From assembly GCF_003581615.1 (NCBI RefSeq), contig NZ_QXFH01000070.1, positions 806,001 to 870,000 of the forward strand: a stretch of 64,000 nucleotides of DNA, read 5' to 3'. Position numbers and translations under genes: made by a program. Below, piece by piece: positions 62,422-64,000 of the stretch (position 1 is the first letter of the stretch; each line of letters begins with the position of its first letter). Source of the stretch: Flagellimonas lutimaris. Lineage in GTDB: Bacteria; Bacteroidota; Bacteroidia; Flavobacteriales; Flavobacteriaceae. Below the pieces are notes generated by a model. That model had not been told where the DNA came from. It saw only the letters and a program-made list of their open reading frames with translations, and ran no database searches.

Positions 62422-63384
62422 CTATTTTTTCTTTTTATCTTCCCAGATTAGGGCCGCTGCACCACAAATAGCAGCCGTTTTGCCGTGCATACTTGAGTGT
62501 ATAAGCTTTACTTTTCCTTTGTATACATCCAAAAGAAAACCATTAAAATACTTTTCTAAAGGCGTCATGATCCATTTGCCGCTATTGGTAAGTCCGCCCA
62601 TTAAAATAAAAGCTTCGGGTTGCGTAAAAGCTGTAAAGTTGGCTAACGCCTGTGCCATTATACGGGCGGTATAATCAAAGGCCTTTAAGGCGATTTCGTC
62701 ACCTTCTTCTGCGGCTTGGGTAATGTCCTCGCCATGGAGGTCGTTATAAGCGATGTCTCTGAACCTACTCTCCACCAAATATTTGCTCTGCATGTACATA
62801 ACAGTCCGTTTTAACCCGGTGGCGGATACATAGGCCTCTAATCCTCCTTTTACCCCAAGTCCTGTTAACCTGCCGTCTCCAATGGTCATATCTACATGGC
62901 CCAATTCCCCCGCAAAACCATCAAATCCATCTATGAGTTGCCCATTGGCCACAATTCCTGCCCCAAAACCGGTACCTAAGGTCACTACAATAAAATCGGT
63001 CATACCCTTTGCCCCTCCAAAGAGCATTTCGCCCAATGCAGCTGCACTGGCATCGTTCATAATGCGAATGGGCATGTCCATCCTTTGTTTTAAAAGCTTA
63101 ACCAAGGGTACACTTCCTTTCCAAGCTAAATTGCTTGCACTTTCAATAGTGCCATTTTTGCTAGAGGCATTGGGTGCCCCGATGCCACACCCAATAATGT
63201 TGGCGCCTTCTCCAAACTGTGCTATAAGCTCATCACAAGTAGATTTTACTTTATCCAGATAGGCATCCAGGTTTGGATATTCTTTGGTTCTAAAAAATGT
63301 TTTTTCATAGCATTCACCATGTTCATCAACCAACCCAATTTTGGTTTTGGTTCCTCCGATATCTATGCCAATTACTAAATCCAT
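62422..63384 (-). CDS. ROK-family sugar kinase / glucokinase-like protein
   Basis: A 320-residue ROK protein: phosphate loop GIDIGGTKTKIGLVD, NDASAAALGE, LGTGFGAGIV and GELGHVDM are all present and there is no DNA-binding N-terminus, so it is a kinase rather than a repressor. The usual ROK zinc motif (CxCGxxGCxE) is replaced by LGVKGGLEAY, without cysteines, as in some other Bacteroidota kinases. Substrate (glucose or another hexose) is not decided. Transcribed alone. Confidence 0.85.
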   Translation of the reverse strand: MDLVIGIDIGGTKTKIGLVDEHGECYEKTFFRTKEYPNLDAYLDKVKSTCDELIAQFGEGANIIGCGIGAPNASSKNGTIESASNLAWKGSVPLVKLLKQRMDMPIRIMNDASAAALGEMLFGGAKGMTDFIVVTLGTGFGAGIVANGQLIDGFDGFAGELGHVDMTIGDGRLTGLGVKGGLEAYVSATGLKRTVMYMQSKYLVESRFRDIAYNDLHGEDITQAAEEGDEIALKAFDYTARIMAQALANFTAFTQPEAFILMGGLTNSGKWIMTPLEKYFNGFLLDVYKGKVKLIHSSMHGKTAAICGAAALIWEDKKKK

Positions 63385-63503
63385 ATTTGATGTTGCATTA
63401 TTTTACTGATTTTAAATATAGCCATTATGATATCAAAAAAATAACTTGTTAGACTTTTATAAGGGCGGATTTTTTGCTAATATCATAGAAAAGTTGGGAA
63501 ATC

Positions 63504-63546
63504 TGACTTCTGTCATGTTTTACGTCAAGGGTCGATTCTACTTTTG
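63504..63546 (+). promoter_or_regulatory. Fnr-type site and -7 box of the usp gene at 63580
   Basis: TGACTTCTGTCA at 63504-63515 and -7 box TACTTTTG at 63539-63546 (perfect TAnnTTTG), with the box starting 29.5 bp from the dyad centre. Confidence 0.8.
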
Positions 63547-63579
63547 GATAGATAATTAAAACCGATAATTAAAATAGGT

Positions 63580-64000
63580 ATGAGCAGTTTAAATAAAATA
63601 TTAATTCCTTTTGATTTTTCAGAGGCATCCATCAATGCCTTGGAATATGTGGTCAATTTCGTGGGAACAGGACGTTCCATAGGTATTTTGGGCCTTTATG
63701 TGGGTACTATGCCCATAAGTGAAACGGATAATGAAAAGTTGGAAAAGGATTTTTCCAAAGTGATGAATTCTTTTGATGTGAAATTGAAAGTTGCTCCGGA
63801 ATTTACTACGGATACAGGTGAAGTGATTAGTACCATTCTGTCGGCCCAAGAAAAGAGCAATGCAGATTTGATCATGATGGGGACCATGGGCGATAAAATT
63901 ACGGATGAAGCGATTACCAACACTTCACAATTGGTTTTGAAAGCCAATTGCCCTGTAATATCAGTTCCTTATGGAACAAGTATTAAGGAACCCAAAAATA
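63580..64000 (+). CDS. Universal stress protein (5' part, runs off the window)
   Basis: The first 140 residues are visible: one UspA domain starting SSLNKILIPFDFSEASINALEYV. The nucleotide loop is weak (MMGTMGDKITDEAITNTSQLVLK), so ATP binding is doubtful. The gene continues past base 64000, probably into a second Usp domain as in the other two. The start at 63580 is 34 bp after a perfect -7 box with an Fnr-type dyad. Confidence 0.88.
   Translation, partial: MSSLNKILIPFDFSEASINALEYVVNFVGTGRSIGILGLYVGTMPISETDNEKLEKDFSKVMNSFDVKLKVAPEFTTDTGEVISTILSAQEKSNADLIMMGTMGDKITDEAITNTSQLVLKANCPVISVPYGTSIKEPKN

Noticed and set aside
63427..63436. TGATATCA near the ROK start
   Set aside because: The half-sites have no 4-bp spacer, so it cannot be the same operator.
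1..64000. CRISPR arrays, prophage, insertion sequences and rRNA
   Set aside because: I looked for regular spaced repeats, transposase or integrase motifs and rRNA sequence and saw none; the only mobile-like sequences are short palindromic repeats.

Overview
The window looks like a chromosomal segment of a marine-type member of the Flavobacteriaceae (Bacteroidota), most like the Muricauda/Flagellimonas/Allomuricauda group; the family is firm and the genus is a guess. The reasons are promoters of the TAnnTTTG (-7) type, few Shine-Dalgarno sequences, moderate-to-low GC, several TTG/GTG starts, BlaI/M56 sensor pairs, TonB-dependent receptors, a fused CcoNO oxidase subunit and flavobacterial short interspersed repeats. 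There is no prophage, insertion sequence, CRISPR array or rRNA operon; one tRNA-Leu(UAG) is present.

Layout. 1-6 kb: the N-terminal half of a replicative DnaE carrying its own proofreading domain, a ferritin-like protein, rpsP-rimM, trmN6 and an acyl-CoA (glutaryl-CoA) dehydrogenase. 6-13 kb, minus strand: a YdeP-type molybdopterin oxidoreductase with a small partner, then an error-prone DnaE-type polymerase downstream of a DinB polymerase, with two dyads in front of dinB. At 13.07-13.18 kb lies a probable unannotated three-hairpin small RNA, followed by repeats. 13.4-20.1 kb: the histidine utilisation operon hutH-I-U-G with a divergent LysR regulator. 20-24 kb: nitroreductase, DUF456 protein, and a His-rich membrane protein with a TonB-dependent receptor. 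24-28 kb: a BlaI/M56-peptidase pair with TonB-like domains, a TPR protein and a lipoprotein. 28-35 kb: ruvC, hemW, a cyclase-family hydrolase, small DUF genes, a MutS-like ATPase and a DUF4407 protein. 35-40 kb: a second BlaI/M56 pair, a PhnA-like protein, an M20 dipeptidase and the tRNA. 40.5-43.4 kb: a response regulator with a soluble PAS kinase, then a PLP-dependent dehydratase.

43.4-64 kb forms a functional island for low-oxygen respiration. A Crp/Fnr-type regulator is divergent from a nine-gene operon: fixI, ccoS, ccoNO, ccoQ, ccoP, ccoG, fixH, a TauE/SafE-like membrane protein and a CoA-transferase. Nearby are three universal stress proteins, hemN, a glutamate-cysteine-ligase-like enzyme with CBS domains beside an M14-type deacylase, a TonB protein, a DUF2490 outer-membrane-like protein and a ROK kinase.

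The main discovery is regulatory. Seven dyads of the form TGAYnnnnRTCA lie in front of eight start sites in this island. In seven of the eight promoters the dyad centre is exactly 29.5 bp upstream of the first base of a TAnnTTTG-like -7 box, which is the geometry of class II activation by a Crp/Fnr protein. This ties the oxidase operon, hemN, two usp genes, tonB, the regulator itself and the uncharacterised ligase/deacylase pair into one predicted local regulon. The ligase/deacylase pair is the best candidate for an undescribed biochemical system here.
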